In this document: piece by piece, positions 46,377-55,670 of the stretch
Layout of the letters: every line of letters starts with the position of its first letter
How positions within the stretch are numbered: position 1 is the first letter of the stretch
Origin: Sunxiuqinia dokdonensis
GTDB lineage: Bacteria > Bacteroidota > Bacteroidia > Bacteroidales > Prolixibacteraceae
NCBI RefSeq assembly: GCF_001270965.1
Contig: NZ_LGIA01000148.1
Span: forward strand, 1-64,000
Direction of reading: 5' to 3'
Length of the DNA: 64,000 bases
Notes under the pieces: model-generated
What the model was told of the DNA's origin: nothing
Database searches by the model: none
Seen by the model: the letters and a program-made list of their open reading frames with translations, nothing else
Made by a program: the position numbers and the translations under genes

Positions 46377-47372
46377 TTACAGAACAATCCATTGGTTATT
46401 TTTGGCACTGGCCACAATCCCGTCGATGGCGGTCATGTTTCCAACAGCGTCTGAAAGTGGCGTGGGGACTTCCTCGTTGCGTAGGATGGCATGCGCAAAG
46501 GCATCGGCCTGCAAAGTGTATTGATCAACCGCATCAAAAACAAACGATTCGGTCTTCTCCCGGGTTCGTAGTGTAATCTGGCTCGGTTCGTTTGGAGGTG
46601 CATTCACGGGTATTTCAATTTGGATGTGCCCGTGGTCTCCAAAAATATTGGCCTGCTGAAAGGGCATAAGCTGCGTGGAACACGTAAATGTGGCACTTTT
46701 TCCAGCTGAAAACTGTAACATTCCTGAACTAAGCCGGTCGGTTTTCATGACGGGATCAAAATCCATCTGTCCGGCCACTTTTACAGGTTCTTCATCAAAA
46801 ATAAACCGGGGGAAAGAAACACAGTAACAGCCAATGTCCATCAAGGCGCCGCCTCCAATATCGGCTTTATTTCTGATGTTTTCAGGGTCGACATTGTAGT
46901 ACGAGAAGAAGGACTGAACCAGGCTAACCTGCCCAATCTTTCCCGATTGAACCAGCTCCCGCGTTTTTTCCCATTGCGGATGGAAGCGATACATGAAAGC
47001 TTCCATTACTTTGAGGCCTGGGTATTTTTTTGCGGCCTCAACCAGAGCTTTGGCTTCGTCGGCATTCATGCCAATCGGTTTTTCGCAAAGCACGTGTTTT
47101 CCGGCTTCCAAAGCCTTCATGGTCCAGTAAACATGCAAATGGTTGGGTAGTGGGTTATAAATGGCATCAATATCCGGATCCGACAGCAGTTCTTCATATG
47201 ATGCGTAGCGTTTGGCAATACCCAGCGCATCTGCCACTTCGTTGGCGCGCGAAATCTTACGCGAAGCAATGGCCTCCACACGACAAAAGTTGCCTTTTTG
47301 GATGGCCGGAATCACTTTCTGAACGCCAATCTTTGCCGTGCTTAAAATACCCCATCTAATTTTTGTTGTCAT
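46377..47372 (-). CDS. Gfo/Idh/MocA-family oxidoreductase (second copy)
   Basis: The 331-residue dehydrogenase-like protein has the Rossmann motif WGILSTAKIGVQKVIPAIQKG at its start and the usual CEKPIGMNADEAK (about 96-108) with the EKP lysine. GGGALMDIGCYCVSF (about 173-187) belongs to the C-terminal domain. It resembles D-xylose/glucose-fructose oxidoreductase-like and dihydrodiol dehydrogenase-like members; the substrate is unknown. It shares only family-level likeness with the gene at 4630-5667, and lacks sugar genes around it. Confidence 0.88.
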   Translation of the reverse strand: MTTKIRWGILSTAKIGVQKVIPAIQKGNFCRVEAIASRKISRANEVADALGIAKRYASYEELLSDPDIDAIYNPLPNHLHVYWTMKALEAGKHVLCEKPIGMNADEAKALVEAAKKYPGLKVMEAFMYRFHPQWEKTRELVQSGKIGQVSLVQSFFSYYNVDPENIRNKADIGGGALMDIGCYCVSFPRFIFDEEPVKVAGQMDFDPVMKTDRLSSGMLQFSAGKSATFTCSTQLMPFQQANIFGDHGHIQIEIPVNAPPNEPSQITLRTREKTESFVFDAVDQYTLQADAFAHAILRNEEVPTPLSDAVGNMTAIDGIVASAKNNQWIVL

Positions 47373-47483
47373 AAGTTTATTGTTTGATTTCTAATATTGA
47401 CTTTGCTTCTCGTGTTGCGATGACAAGTTATGGAAAAAGGGAAGGGTTTAAAAGTATTTCGCAGAGATGTTTTTCGGAGTTGA

Positions 47484-48023
47484 TCAAAATAGCTTCGGCT
47501 GTATTATCTGTCCATTAACAGCTGGATGGATGTGTTTATTCAGAATAATTTCGAACAGTTTGACTGTTGCCAAAGCATCGCCGCCAGCCCGGTGCCGGCC
47601 ATCGATCCGGATTTGTAAATCATCACAAAGTTTGCCAAGCGAATAGGACGAATGTCCGGGGAGGTATTTGCGGCTCAACTTGACCGTGCACATGGTTTTG
47701 CGCTTGTACTCGTAGCCCAGCCGCCGGTATTCCTGTTGGACAAAACGGTAGTCGAAGCTGGCATTGTGGGCCACAAAGGTCGTTCCCTGGGTGAGTTCAA
47801 CCACTTTTTTGGCCACCTGATAAAACTTTGGAGCATCGGCCACCATGTGGTTGTCAATACCGGTTAGTTTTGTAATGAAATACGGTATGTGGCACTCCGG
47901 GTTGATTAAACTCACAAACGAATCAACCACCTGAGTTCCGTTGTGAACATAGATGGCGATTTCGGTAATTTTTCCGTTCTGCGCACTTTGGCCGGTCGTC
48001 TCGATATCAACAATACTAAACAA
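47484..48023 (-). CDS. DnaQ-like 3'-5' exonuclease
   Basis: The 179-residue protein is a single DEDDh exonuclease domain. Exo I is VDIETTG (Asp/Glu, about 5-11), Exo II is FVAHNASFDYRFVQ (about 88-101) and Exo III is HRAGGDALATVKLF (about 139-152) with the final His-x4-Asp. This is the PolC-epsilon-like proofreading domain found alone in many bacteria. A DNA repair or RNA-processing role is possible. It is monocistronic. Confidence 0.9.
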   Translation of the reverse strand: MFSIVDIETTGQSAQNGKITEIAIYVHNGTQVVDSFVSLINPECHIPYFITKLTGIDNHMVADAPKFYQVAKKVVELTQGTTFVAHNASFDYRFVQQEYRRLGYEYKRKTMCTVKLSRKYLPGHSSYSLGKLCDDLQIRIDGRHRAGGDALATVKLFEIILNKHIHPAVNGQIIQPKLF

Positions 48024-48212
48024 GTTATCCTCTTTTTTTGGTGAAAATAATAAAAATGCCTTAGCTTTATTAAAAATTAAAATTTAATGATTCGGCGGGA
48101 TTCTTGGCACGGCGCATTTAAACGTTTAAAATGTTTGTGCTTTTTGTCTGTCTGGCATGATTAAATTTGAAAATAGATAACATCTTTAACCATTCACTTA
48201 ATTACTTACACT

Positions 48213-49520
48213 ATGAAACGAATAATTGTTTTGTCTTTTTTCCTTTGCATTGGAATGATGCTTCACGCACAAACTGCAGAAAAGAAATGGGCGGTTGGTC
48301 TTGGTGGTGGCGCCTATTACGGAAATTCGAAGGAAGGTACTGGTTTGATTACCGAGTTCTACTTTAGCAGGTATCTAAATCCATCGTTTGATTTGATGCT
48401 GCTGAATAATTTCGGCCTGGCCAATACCGAAGTCACCAATACTTTGGATTTTAGCAGTACTTTTTTGAATTTGAGATATAAGTTGAATAATGGCTATATC
48501 TTTCAGGAAGAAAGCAAGGTGCAGCCCTATTTGTATGGTGGCCCGGGTTATATTTTCGATAACTCAACCGAAGGGGTCAACTGGGATGCCGGCTTAGGAT
48601 TTAAGTTCCCGCTAAGTTCAAGTGTTGCCCTCTTTGTGGAGGGAGGTTTTGTTGAAGGCTTGCGTGGCGAAAAAGCTGTGGAAGAAGGCACTTATACCGA
48701 AAGCTTCTGGAAAGGTGTTGGAGGTATTGAAATCAGCTTTGGCGGCTCGAAGGACGCCGACATGGATGGCGTACCAGACAGAAAAGATGATTGCCCAAAT
48801 ACACCGGAGGGTGTTGCTGTTGATGCACGTGGCTGCCCAATTGATACTGATGGTGATGGTGTGCCTGACTATAAGGATGATTGTCCGACGGAAGCCGGAG
48901 AAATTGCTTTGGACGGTTGTCCTGACCGGGACGGTGATGGCGTAGCCGACAAAGATGACGATTGTCCGGATACTCCGGGAGTAAAAGCGCTGAAAGGTTG
49001 TCCGGATAGCGATGGTGATGGCGTAGCCGACAAGGATGACAAATGTCCGGATACGCCTCAAGGCTATAAAGTTGATTCAAAAGGTTGCCCGATTGACAGC
49101 GATGGCGACGGCTTGGTCGATGAAGAAGATGATTGTCCGACCCAAGCCGGGCCAGTTGAAAACAAAGGTTGTCCGTTGTCCAAAGCCGAATTTGATAATT
49201 TGCTGTTCGACTTTGACAAAAGCACATTGAAACCTGCTGCCATGGAGGAACTGAACAGTTTGATTGAAGCGATGAAAGAGAATCCGGAATTGAGAGTTAG
49301 TCTTTACGGACATGCTGACGAAATAGGGACCGCAGCTTACAATATGAAGCTTTCTGAAGCCAGGGCTAAAGCAGCAAGGCAGTACTTAGTTGACCATGGT
49401 ATCGCTCCCGAACGAATTGCAACCGTTCAGTGGTATGGATTGTCGAAGCCCATTGCTCCGAACGATACTGAAGCTGGCCGTGCAAAGAACCGAAGGGTGG
49501 AGATAAAAGAAGATAAATAG
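48213..49520 (+). CDS. OmpA-family outer-membrane protein with TSP3 repeats
   Basis: This 435-residue protein has a signal peptide (about 1-19), an outer-membrane-like beta-barrel region (about 20-175; alternating aromatic strands) and five or six thrombospondin type-3 calcium-binding repeats (about 180-315; D(S/T)DGDGVxDxxDxCP pattern). A C-terminal OmpA peptidoglycan-binding domain follows (about 320-435; LLFDFDKSTLKPAAM, YGHADEIGTAAYNMKLSEAR, GRAKNRRVEI). It ties the outer membrane to the wall through meso-DAP or its analogue. Calcium binding is family knowledge for the repeats. A hairpin terminator follows. Confidence 0.95.
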   Translation: MKRIIVLSFFLCIGMMLHAQTAEKKWAVGLGGGAYYGNSKEGTGLITEFYFSRYLNPSFDLMLLNNFGLANTEVTNTLDFSSTFLNLRYKLNNGYIFQEESKVQPYLYGGPGYIFDNSTEGVNWDAGLGFKFPLSSSVALFVEGGFVEGLRGEKAVEEGTYTESFWKGVGGIEISFGGSKDADMDGVPDRKDDCPNTPEGVAVDARGCPIDTDGDGVPDYKDDCPTEAGEIALDGCPDRDGDGVADKDDDCPDTPGVKALKGCPDSDGDGVADKDDKCPDTPQGYKVDSKGCPIDSDGDGLVDEEDDCPTQAGPVENKGCPLSKAEFDNLLFDFDKSTLKPAAMEELNSLIEAMKENPELRVSLYGHADEIGTAAYNMKLSEARAKAARQYLVDHGIAPERIATVQWYGLSKPIAPNDTEAGRAKNRRVEIKEDK

Positions 49521-49551
49521 GCATCACTTAAAAATGATCTTGATTGAAAGG

Positions 49552-49579
49552 GCTCTGCGAAAGCAGGGCTCTTTTTTTT
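49552..49579 (+). terminator. terminator after OmpA gene
   Basis: GCTCTGC and GCAGGGC pair (one G-U) around a GAAA tetraloop and are followed by TCTTTTTTTT. Confidence 0.8.
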
Positions 49580-49617
49580 CGGTTGAATAAAGAGTCCGCT
49601 TTTCAGGGAGAAACTAT

Positions 49618-49625
49618 TATCTTTG
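49618..49625 (+). promoter_or_regulatory. candidate -7 box for argS
   Basis: TATCTTTG about 106 bases before the argS ATG; a -33 element is not clear. Confidence 0.4.
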
Positions 49626-49731
49626 CGGTTCAAAAAATGGCCGACATCACAAATTAATTTTTTATTCATGCTGGTTTTTTTCGCATGATAAATTTTCTTC
49701 AAAAACGACATTAAAATAATTCACAGAGCTT

Positions 49732-51525
49732 ATGAATATTGACCAAATTATAAAGAGTAAAATTGTTGAGGCTGTTCAGGCGCTTTACGGACAAACAATC
49801 CAAGCGGATTCAGTTCAAATTCAAAATACCCGAAAAGATGTTGAAGGTGATATGACTGTGGTCGTTTTTCCTTTCCTGAGGATTTCCCGAAAATCACCGG
49901 AACAAACAGCAACCGAACTGGGGGAATACCTGAAATCCCATGTTGGGGCGGTGGACGATTTTTTGGTCGTCAAAGGCTTTCTGAATTTGCTGATTTCAAA
50001 AGCATACTGGGTAACAGTTTTGGAGGATGCTGCCAATAATCAAGAATTTGGGCTGACTCCGGCCAACGAAAATTCGCCCTTGGTTATGGTCGAGTATTCA
50101 TCGCCCAATACCAATAAACCCTTACACCTGGGCCACATTCGAAATAACTTGTTGGGTTATTCAATTGGCGAAATCATAAAAGCCAACGGCAACAATCTGG
50201 TCAAGACCAATATTGTAAACGATCGTGGAATTCATATCTGCAAATCCATGTATGCCTGGCAAAAATGGGGCGAAGGAAAAACACCTGAAAATACAGGCGT
50301 GAAAGGCGATCACCTGGTTGGCGATTTTTATGTGTTATTCGATAAACATTACAAAGCAGAAATCAGTGAGTTGATGGCTAGTGGACTGAGCAAGGAAGAG
50401 GCCGAACAACAGGCCCCATCTATTGTTGCGGCGCGCGAAATGCTGCTGAAATGGGAAGCCCGCGATCCGGAAGTGATTAAGCTTTGGGAAATGATGAACC
50501 AGTGGGTGTACGATGGTTTCGACATCACCTACAAGGAACTGGGTGTTGATTTTGACAAAATTTACTACGAGTCGGATACCTACCTGGTTGGTAAAGAAGA
50601 AGTTTTGCGAGGGTTGAAGGAAGGCCTGTTTCATCAGCGCGAAGACCAGTCCGTTTGGGCCGATTTGACCGCAGATGGCTTGGATGAAAAAATACTTTTA
50701 CGCAGCGACGGAACTTCGGTGTATATGACCCAGGACATTGGAACCGCCAAGTTGCGTTTCAATGACTACAAAATTGACAAAATGATTTATGTGGTTGGAA
50801 ATGAGCAAAATTATCATTTTCAGGTCTTGTCGGTTTTGTTGGATAAACTTGGTTTCGATTGGGGTAAAGGGCTGCACCACTTTTCATATGGAATGGTGGA
50901 ACTTCCTCATGGGAAAATGAAATCACGCGAAGGAACCGTTGTCGATGCGGACGATTTAATGGCCGAAATGGTTGATGTCGCCCGAAGAACCTCTGAAGAG
51001 TTGGGAAAACTCGAAGGCTATTCGGATGACGAATTGGCCGAAACATACAAAACAATTGCTTTGGGAGCCTTAAAATATTTCATGCTGAAAGTAGATCCCA
51101 AAAAGAACATGCTTTTTAACCCGGAAGAATCGATCGATTTTAACGGAAATACCGGACCTTTTATTCAGTACACCTATGCTCGTATCCGCTCGGTGATTCG
51201 GAAGGCCGAAGCCAGCGGTATTCAGGTGACAAAAAAGCTGGATGTCGCCCTGTCAATTTCAGAAAAAGAGCAGGAGCTGATTAAGTCTCTGTCGCTTTTT
51301 CCGGCGGCAGTTAAAGAAGCAGGGGATACTTACAGTCCGGCAATTATTGCCAATTACATTTATAGCCTGGTGAAGGAATTTAACCAGTTTTATCACGATC
51401 ATTCCATACTGGGAGAGCAGGACGAAGCGATTCGTAATTTTAGGTTGGTGTTGTCGCAAACCATCGCGAATGTTGTGAAATCGGGAATGAACTTGTTGGG
51501 AATTCGTGTGCCGGAACGCATGTAA
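49732..51525 (+). CDS. argS: arginyl-tRNA synthetase
   Basis: The 597-residue class-I synthetase shows an N-terminal Add-1 domain (about 1-100) and the HIGH-like signature SSPNTNKPLHLGHIRNNLL (about 123-141). The catalytic core includes the KMSKS-like region near GKMKSREGTVVDADD, and a C-terminal anticodon domain ends VVKSGMNLLGIRVPERM. The HLGH version of HIGH and the GKMKSREG loop are typical of bacterial ArgRS. Monocistronic. Confidence 0.97.
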   Translation: MNIDQIIKSKIVEAVQALYGQTIQADSVQIQNTRKDVEGDMTVVVFPFLRISRKSPEQTATELGEYLKSHVGAVDDFLVVKGFLNLLISKAYWVTVLEDAANNQEFGLTPANENSPLVMVEYSSPNTNKPLHLGHIRNNLLGYSIGEIIKANGNNLVKTNIVNDRGIHICKSMYAWQKWGEGKTPENTGVKGDHLVGDFYVLFDKHYKAEISELMASGLSKEEAEQQAPSIVAAREMLLKWEARDPEVIKLWEMMNQWVYDGFDITYKELGVDFDKIYYESDTYLVGKEEVLRGLKEGLFHQREDQSVWADLTADGLDEKILLRSDGTSVYMTQDIGTAKLRFNDYKIDKMIYVVGNEQNYHFQVLSVLLDKLGFDWGKGLHHFSYGMVELPHGKMKSREGTVVDADDLMAEMVDVARRTSEELGKLEGYSDDELAETYKTIALGALKYFMLKVDPKKNMLFNPEESIDFNGNTGPFIQYTYARIRSVIRKAEASGIQVTKKLDVALSISEKEQELIKSLSLFPAAVKEAGDTYSPAIIANYIYSLVKEFNQFYHDHSILGEQDEAIRNFRLVLSQTIANVVKSGMNLLGIRVPERM

Positions 51526-51533
51526 AAAAGGAA

Positions 51534-51563
51534 ATGAAAAAAAGGGGGTCAAAATTGACCCCC
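51534..51563 (-). terminator. terminator of the small 75-aa gene
   Basis: GGGGGTC and GACCCCC pair around a 6-base loop; on the minus strand a T-run follows. Confidence 0.8.
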
Positions 51564-51569
51564 AGATTT

Positions 51570-51797
51570 CTACAAAATTGCGATTCGTGAAAAAGGGACT
51601 TTATTTTCTCGTTGACACAAGCAGTCTTTGTGTTCTCTAACTAAAACTGCCCGTTCATAACTTGTGAGCGAATTGATGTATTGAATTCTTTCAGGTAAAC
51701 TTAACTGTCGGATGTTTTTGTAAGCACAGGTCTCGATTTCCTCTCTCATCGGACATCCAAAAACAAGTCCGTAGTAATATGAATTATCTTCTTTCAT
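51570..51797 (-). CDS. small conserved cysteine-containing protein
   Basis: The 75-residue protein has four Cys residues (about positions 15, 24, 58 and 60, in GCPM, CAYK and CLCQ), an acidic-basic helical middle and no membrane segment. It resembles short Bacteroidota proteins of unknown role with a similar Cys pattern, possibly zinc-binding. It is convergent with argS and ends in a clean terminator, which supports a real gene. Function unknown. Confidence 0.65.
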   Translation of the reverse strand: MKEDNSYYYGLVFGCPMREEIETCAYKNIRQLSLPERIQYINSLTSYERAVLVREHKDCLCQRENKVPFSRIAIL

Positions 51798-51920
51798 CTT
51801 CCCCTACGTTTAATCGATTTGTGCACCAAAAGAACTCACAACTGTTTATTCTGTTTTACAGAAAAAGGTAACCCCTTAAATCAATCTTTTTTAATGAAAT
51901 TTTAAAATTTGCCTTTATTT

Positions 51921-51936
51921 TATTTTTGTATTTTTG
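51921..51936 (+). promoter_or_regulatory. tandem -7 boxes for ffh
   Basis: TATTTTTG occurs twice back to back (51921-51928 and 51929-51936), about 36-44 bases before the ffh ATG; TTTG at 51908 could serve as -33 element. Confidence 0.45.
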
Positions 51937-51971
51937 CTGACACTTGAAAATAAATCCATAAGCTTACGAAT

Positions 51972-53300
51972 ATGTTTGAGAATTTGAATGAAAAGCTGGA
52001 ACGGTCGTTTCAGTTGCTCAAAGGACAGGGACGAATCACCGAAATTAATATAGCCGAAACTTTAAAGGAAGTGCGTCGCGCATTGCTCGATGCCGATGTC
52101 AACTTTAAGATCGCCAAGTCATTTACCGAGACTGTTAAGGAAAAGGCGCTGGGACAGGATGTTTTGTCGGCTGTGAAGCCTGGCGAAATGATGGTCAAGA
52201 TCGTACACGACGAACTGGCTGTACTCATGGGTGGTAAGTCTGTTGACATTAACCTGACCGGAAATCCAACGGTTATTTTGATTGCCGGCTTGCAAGGTTC
52301 GGGTAAAACCACCTTCTCCGGTAAACTGGCCAAATTAATTAAAAGCAAGCGTGGAAAACATCCGCTATTGGTGGCCGGTGACGTGTATCGTCCGGCAGCG
52401 ATCGACCAGTTGAAAGTTTTGGGCGGACAAATCGATGTGCCGGTTTATACCGAAGAAGGCAGTAAAGAGCCCGTGAAGATTGCCCAGGCCGCAATAAAAC
52501 ATGCCAAAGCCAATGGACACGATGTGGTCATCATTGATACAGCGGGTCGATTGGCGGTGGACGAAGAAATGATGAAGGAAATTAGTGCGGTAAAACAAGC
52601 GGTTTCTCCTCACGAAATTCTGTTTGTGGTCGATTCCATGACCGGGCAGGATGCGGTTAACACAGCGAAAGAGTTTAACGACCGCTTGAACTTTGACGGT
52701 GTCGTGCTGACCAAACTTGATGGTGACACGCGCGGTGGAGCTGCGTTGTCTATTCGCACCGTGGTTGACAAGCCAATCAAGTATGTTGGTACCGGCGAGA
52801 AAATGGAGGCTTTGGACGTGTTTCACCCGGAGCGGATGGCCGATCGTATTTTGGGAATGGGTGACATTGTTTCGCTCGTTGAAAAAGCCCAGGAGCAGTT
52901 TGATGCCGATGAAGCGCGCAAACTGCAAAAGAAACTGGCCAAAAATCAATTCAATTTTGACGATTTCCTGAAACAGATTCAGCAAATCAAAAAAATGGGA
53001 AACATTAAAGATCTGGCCGCGATGATTCCTGGTATGGGAAAAGCCCTGAAGAATATGGATATAGACGATGATGCTTTTAAGCATATCGAAGCAATTATTC
53101 ATTCGATGACCCCGGCTGAGCGCGATGATCCTTCTTTGCTGAACGGATCGCGCAGAAAACGTATAGCCAATGGCGCAGGAACCGACATTCAGGAAGTGAA
53201 CCGACTGATCAAACAGTTTTCTGAAACAAGAAAAATGATGAAAATGGTTTCGCAAGGGAAAAACATGGGACGCATGATGGGAAACTTACCAAGACGATAA
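51972..53300 (+). CDS. ffh: signal recognition particle protein Ffh (SRP54)
   Basis: The 442-residue GTPase brings nascent membrane proteins to FtsY. It contains the N-domain (about 1-85), the G-domain with P-loop GLQGSGKTTFSGKL (about 105-118), DTAGRLAVDEEMM (about 187-199) and TKLDGDTRGGAAL (about 244-256), and a methionine-rich M domain (about 300-442). The M domain includes RRKRIANGAGTDIQEVNRL, which binds the 4.5S RNA. A 4.5S RNA gene was not found in this window. folD follows 18 bp downstream and is likely co-transcribed. Confidence 0.97.
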   Translation: MFENLNEKLERSFQLLKGQGRITEINIAETLKEVRRALLDADVNFKIAKSFTETVKEKALGQDVLSAVKPGEMMVKIVHDELAVLMGGKSVDINLTGNPTVILIAGLQGSGKTTFSGKLAKLIKSKRGKHPLLVAGDVYRPAAIDQLKVLGGQIDVPVYTEEGSKEPVKIAQAAIKHAKANGHDVVIIDTAGRLAVDEEMMKEISAVKQAVSPHEILFVVDSMTGQDAVNTAKEFNDRLNFDGVVLTKLDGDTRGGAALSIRTVVDKPIKYVGTGEKMEALDVFHPERMADRILGMGDIVSLVEKAQEQFDADEARKLQKKLAKNQFNFDDFLKQIQQIKKMGNIKDLAAMIPGMGKALKNMDIDDDAFKHIEAIIHSMTPAERDDPSLLNGSRRKRIANGAGTDIQEVNRLIKQFSETRKMMKMVSQGKNMGRMMGNLPRR

Positions 53301-53318
53301 AACCTGTAAAAGAATAGC

Positions 53319-54194
53319 ATGAAGTTAATTGATGGAAAACAAACCGCAACGGATATTAAAAAAGAAATTGCAGCTGAAGTTCGTGAACTCGTGGCAGCCG
53401 GAAATAAAAAGCCTCATCTAGCCGCCATCCTGGTTGGACACGACGGCGGTAGCGAAACCTATGTGGCCTTTAAAATTAAGGACTGCGAGGAAGTCGGATT
53501 CAAATCAAGCTTAATTCGGTTTGAAGACGATGTAACCGAAGAAGAGCTGCTGGCCAAAGTGGAAGAATTGAATCGAGACAAGGACGTGGACGGCTTTATT
53601 GTTCAGTTGCCGTTGCCCGGCCATATTTCAGAACAAAAAGTAATTGAAGCCATTGATCCAAAGAAAGATGTGGATGGTTTTCACCCCATCAATGTGGGGC
53701 GCATGGTCATTGGCTTGCCCTGCTTTGTCTCGGCTACTCCCGATGGAATTGTCGAGTTGTTGAAACGCTATCATATTGAAACTTCAGGAAAAGATTGCGT
53801 GGTTGTTGGACGAAGCAATATTGTTGGCCGGCCGATGAGTGTCTTGATGTCGCAGAAGGCCATGAATGCAACCGTTACCGTTGCTCATAGCCGGACGAAA
53901 AACCTGAAGGAGTTGTGTGCCAATGCCGATATTCTGATCGCTGCTTTGGGAGCGCCCGAATTTATAAAGGGAGACATGGTGAAGGAAGGCGCTGTGGTGA
54001 TTGATGTGGGTACAACCCGCGTTAAATCAGATCAAACCAAGTCGGGTTTTAAACTGAAGGGAGATGTTGCTTTTGACGAAGTTGCTGAAAAATGCTCCTA
54101 TATTACGCCGGTTCCGGGCGGTGTGGGGCCAATGACGCGTGTTGCCCTGCTGAAGAACACGCTTTTGGCTGCTAAACGAACGATTTACAAATAA
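53319..54194 (+). CDS. folD: bifunctional methylene-THF dehydrogenase/cyclohydrolase
   Basis: The 291-residue FolD interconverts 5,10-methylene-THF and 10-formyl-THF. Motif 1 is [22 protein letters not shown] (about 33-54; given here in pieces: [10 protein letters not shown] with the catalytic Lys nearby), VQLPLPGHI is at about 94-102, and the NADP site is [14 protein letters not shown] (about 165-178). [11 protein letters not shown] near 268 is the second family signature. It lies 18 bp after ffh and ends in a terminator. Confidence 0.97.
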   Translation: MKLIDGKQTATDIKKEIAAEVRELVAAGNKKPHLAAILVGHDGGSETYVAFKIKDCEEVGFKSSLIRFEDDVTEEELLAKVEELNRDKDVDGFIVQLPLPGHISEQKVIEAIDPKKDVDGFHPINVGRMVIGLPCFVSATPDGIVELLKRYHIETSGKDCVVVGRSNIVGRPMSVLMSQKAMNATVTVAHSRTKNLKELCANADILIAALGAPEFIKGDMVKEGAVVIDVGTTRVKSDQTKSGFKLKGDVAFDEVAEKCSYITPVPGGVGPMTRVALLKNTLLAAKRTIYK

Positions 54195-54214
54195 ATTGGT
54201 TTCAAAGAATTCTT

Positions 54215-54246
54215 AAAAAGGTGGCTTAGTCGGTCACCTTTTTTTA
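54215..54246 (+). terminator. terminator of ffh-folD
   Basis: AAAAAGGTG and CACCTTTTTTT pair around a loop of about 12 bases with a T-run. Confidence 0.8.
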
Positions 54247-54291
54247 ATTGGATTGTTTAACTTTATATCAGAAACAAAGAAAACAATAAAG

Positions 54292-55104
54292 ATGAAAAAG
54301 AATAATTTCCTGAGTTTTATGATTTTTTTGGCGCTTGCATTTTTTCTTGAATCGTGCAGTACAGTGCCTTTAACAGGTCGCAGTCAGGTTAATTTATTGC
54401 CTGAGTCGAACTTGGTCGAAATGAGCTTGACAAGCTATGATCAATTCCTTGACACCAATAAACTATCAACCAACCAGCAGCAAACTGCTATGGTGAAACG
54501 GATTGGTGCAAATATTTCGAAGGCTGTGGAGCAGTACTTGACAGAGAACGGCTACGAAAGTTATTTGCAATACTTCCAATGGGAGTTTAACCTGGTTGAA
54601 AATGAGGTGCCCAATGCTTGGTGTATGCCCGGAGGAAAAGTGGTTGTTTACAGCGGAATTTTGCCGCTCACAAAAACCGAAGCGGGTTTGGCAGTCGTTA
54701 TGGGGCACGAAGTTGCCCACGCGGTTGCCCGCCATGGAAACGAACGCATGAGCCACTCGATGTTGGTGCAAATGGGTGGAATTGCCTTGGGTGAAGCGAT
54801 CAAGGAAAAGCCGAATGAGACGCAGGCTATCTTTTCGGCGGCTTATGGATTGGGCTCACAAGTAGGCGTAATGTTGCCATTTTCGCGCCAGCACGAGTAC
54901 GAAGCTGACAAAATGGGCCTGATTTTTATGGCCATTGCCGGGTATAATCCGCAAGAGGCTGTTGCTTTTTGGCAGCGAATGGCCGAAAATAGCGGACAAA
55001 AACCACCTGAGTTTATGAGTACCCACCCGGTAGACAGTAAGCGAATTGCGGCTTTGAACGAGATTATGCCCGAGGCGATGAAATACTACAAGTCAAATAA
55101 ATAG
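54292..55104 (+). CDS. M48-family metallopeptidase lipoprotein
   Basis: From ATG 54292 the protein has 270 residues; an upstream ATG 13 codons earlier would spoil the signal peptide. It has a lipoprotein signal with Cys22 (FFLESC) and a zinc-metalloprotease domain with HEVAH at His139-His143 and the third ligand Glu in HEYEADKMG (about 205-213). The SQVNLLPES block follows the lipobox. This is the LoiP/BepA-like or Oma1-like periplasmic quality-control family. Monocistronic after the ffh-folD terminator. Confidence 0.93.
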   Translation: MKKNNFLSFMIFLALAFFLESCSTVPLTGRSQVNLLPESNLVEMSLTSYDQFLDTNKLSTNQQQTAMVKRIGANISKAVEQYLTENGYESYLQYFQWEFNLVENEVPNAWCMPGGKVVVYSGILPLTKTEAGLAVVMGHEVAHAVARHGNERMSHSMLVQMGGIALGEAIKEKPNETQAIFSAAYGLGSQVGVMLPFSRQHEYEADKMGLIFMAIAGYNPQEAVAFWQRMAENSGQKPPEFMSTHPVDSKRIAALNEIMPEAMKYYKSNK

Positions 55105-55177
55105 GTAGTAAAAAATCGGGTCAAAAAAATAATTTGCTGTTTATTAACAGTTTTAAGCTATTTTCCAAATAATTCTT

Positions 55178-55185
55178 TATTTTTG
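55178..55185 (+). promoter_or_regulatory. candidate -7 box for the DUF3276 gene
   Basis: TATTTTTG, 37 bases before the ATG. Confidence 0.45.
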
Positions 55186-55222
55186 ATAGTTCAAAATAGG
55201 ATATAACTTAATTACGTGAAAG

Positions 55223-55621
55223 ATGGAAGGCTTTGATAAAAAAGATGAAATGCACGAGGGTGACAGTAAATTTAGAGAAGAAATCTTTTCAAAAGCTGTA
55301 AGGGCTGGGAAAAGAACCTATTTTTTCGATGTAAAAGCTACTCGGAAAGATGAGTACTATTTGACGATGACTGAGAGTAAAAAGCGTTACGATCAGGATG
55401 GTAATTTTCACTTCGAAAAACACAAAATCTTTTTGTACAAAGAAGATTTTGAGAAGTTTTCTGATGGGTTGAGTGAAGTCATTGACTTTATTAAGGCCAG
55501 TCAGTCAATGGAAGATGCAGAGATTGAAATTGATATGACAATGTCTGAAGATGAAGAAGAAGTAATGGCAACAAAAGATTATACGAACGTTGATTTTGAT
55601 GATCTAAAGAGCGATCGATAA
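55223..55621 (+). CDS. DUF3276 PUR-domain protein
   Basis: The 132-residue protein has the DUF3276 fold (about 18-95): FSKAVRAGKRTYFFDVKATRK, YYLTMTESKKRYDQDGNFHF and HKIFLYKEDFEKFSDGLSEV. The C-terminus is a highly acidic tail (MSEDEEEVMATKDYTNVDFD). DUF3276 matches the PUR repeat of eukaryotic PUR-alpha and binds single-stranded nucleic acid in studied homologues. It is confined mostly to Bacteroidota and some other lineages. It is monocistronic with a strong terminator. Confidence 0.9.
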   Translation: MEGFDKKDEMHEGDSKFREEIFSKAVRAGKRTYFFDVKATRKDEYYLTMTESKKRYDQDGNFHFEKHKIFLYKEDFEKFSDGLSEVIDFIKASQSMEDAEIEIDMTMSEDEEEVMATKDYTNVDFDDLKSDR

Positions 55622-55636
55622 CTCTTTGAAGGTATA

Positions 55637-55670
55637 GAAAAAAGGCTGCTTTGTGAGCAGCCTTTTTTTA
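55637..55670. terminator. bidirectional terminator between DUF3276 gene and djlA-like gene
   Basis: AAAAAAGGCTGCT and GAGCAGCCTTTTTTT pair around a short loop; the minus-strand gene's stop codon overlaps its end. Confidence 0.85.
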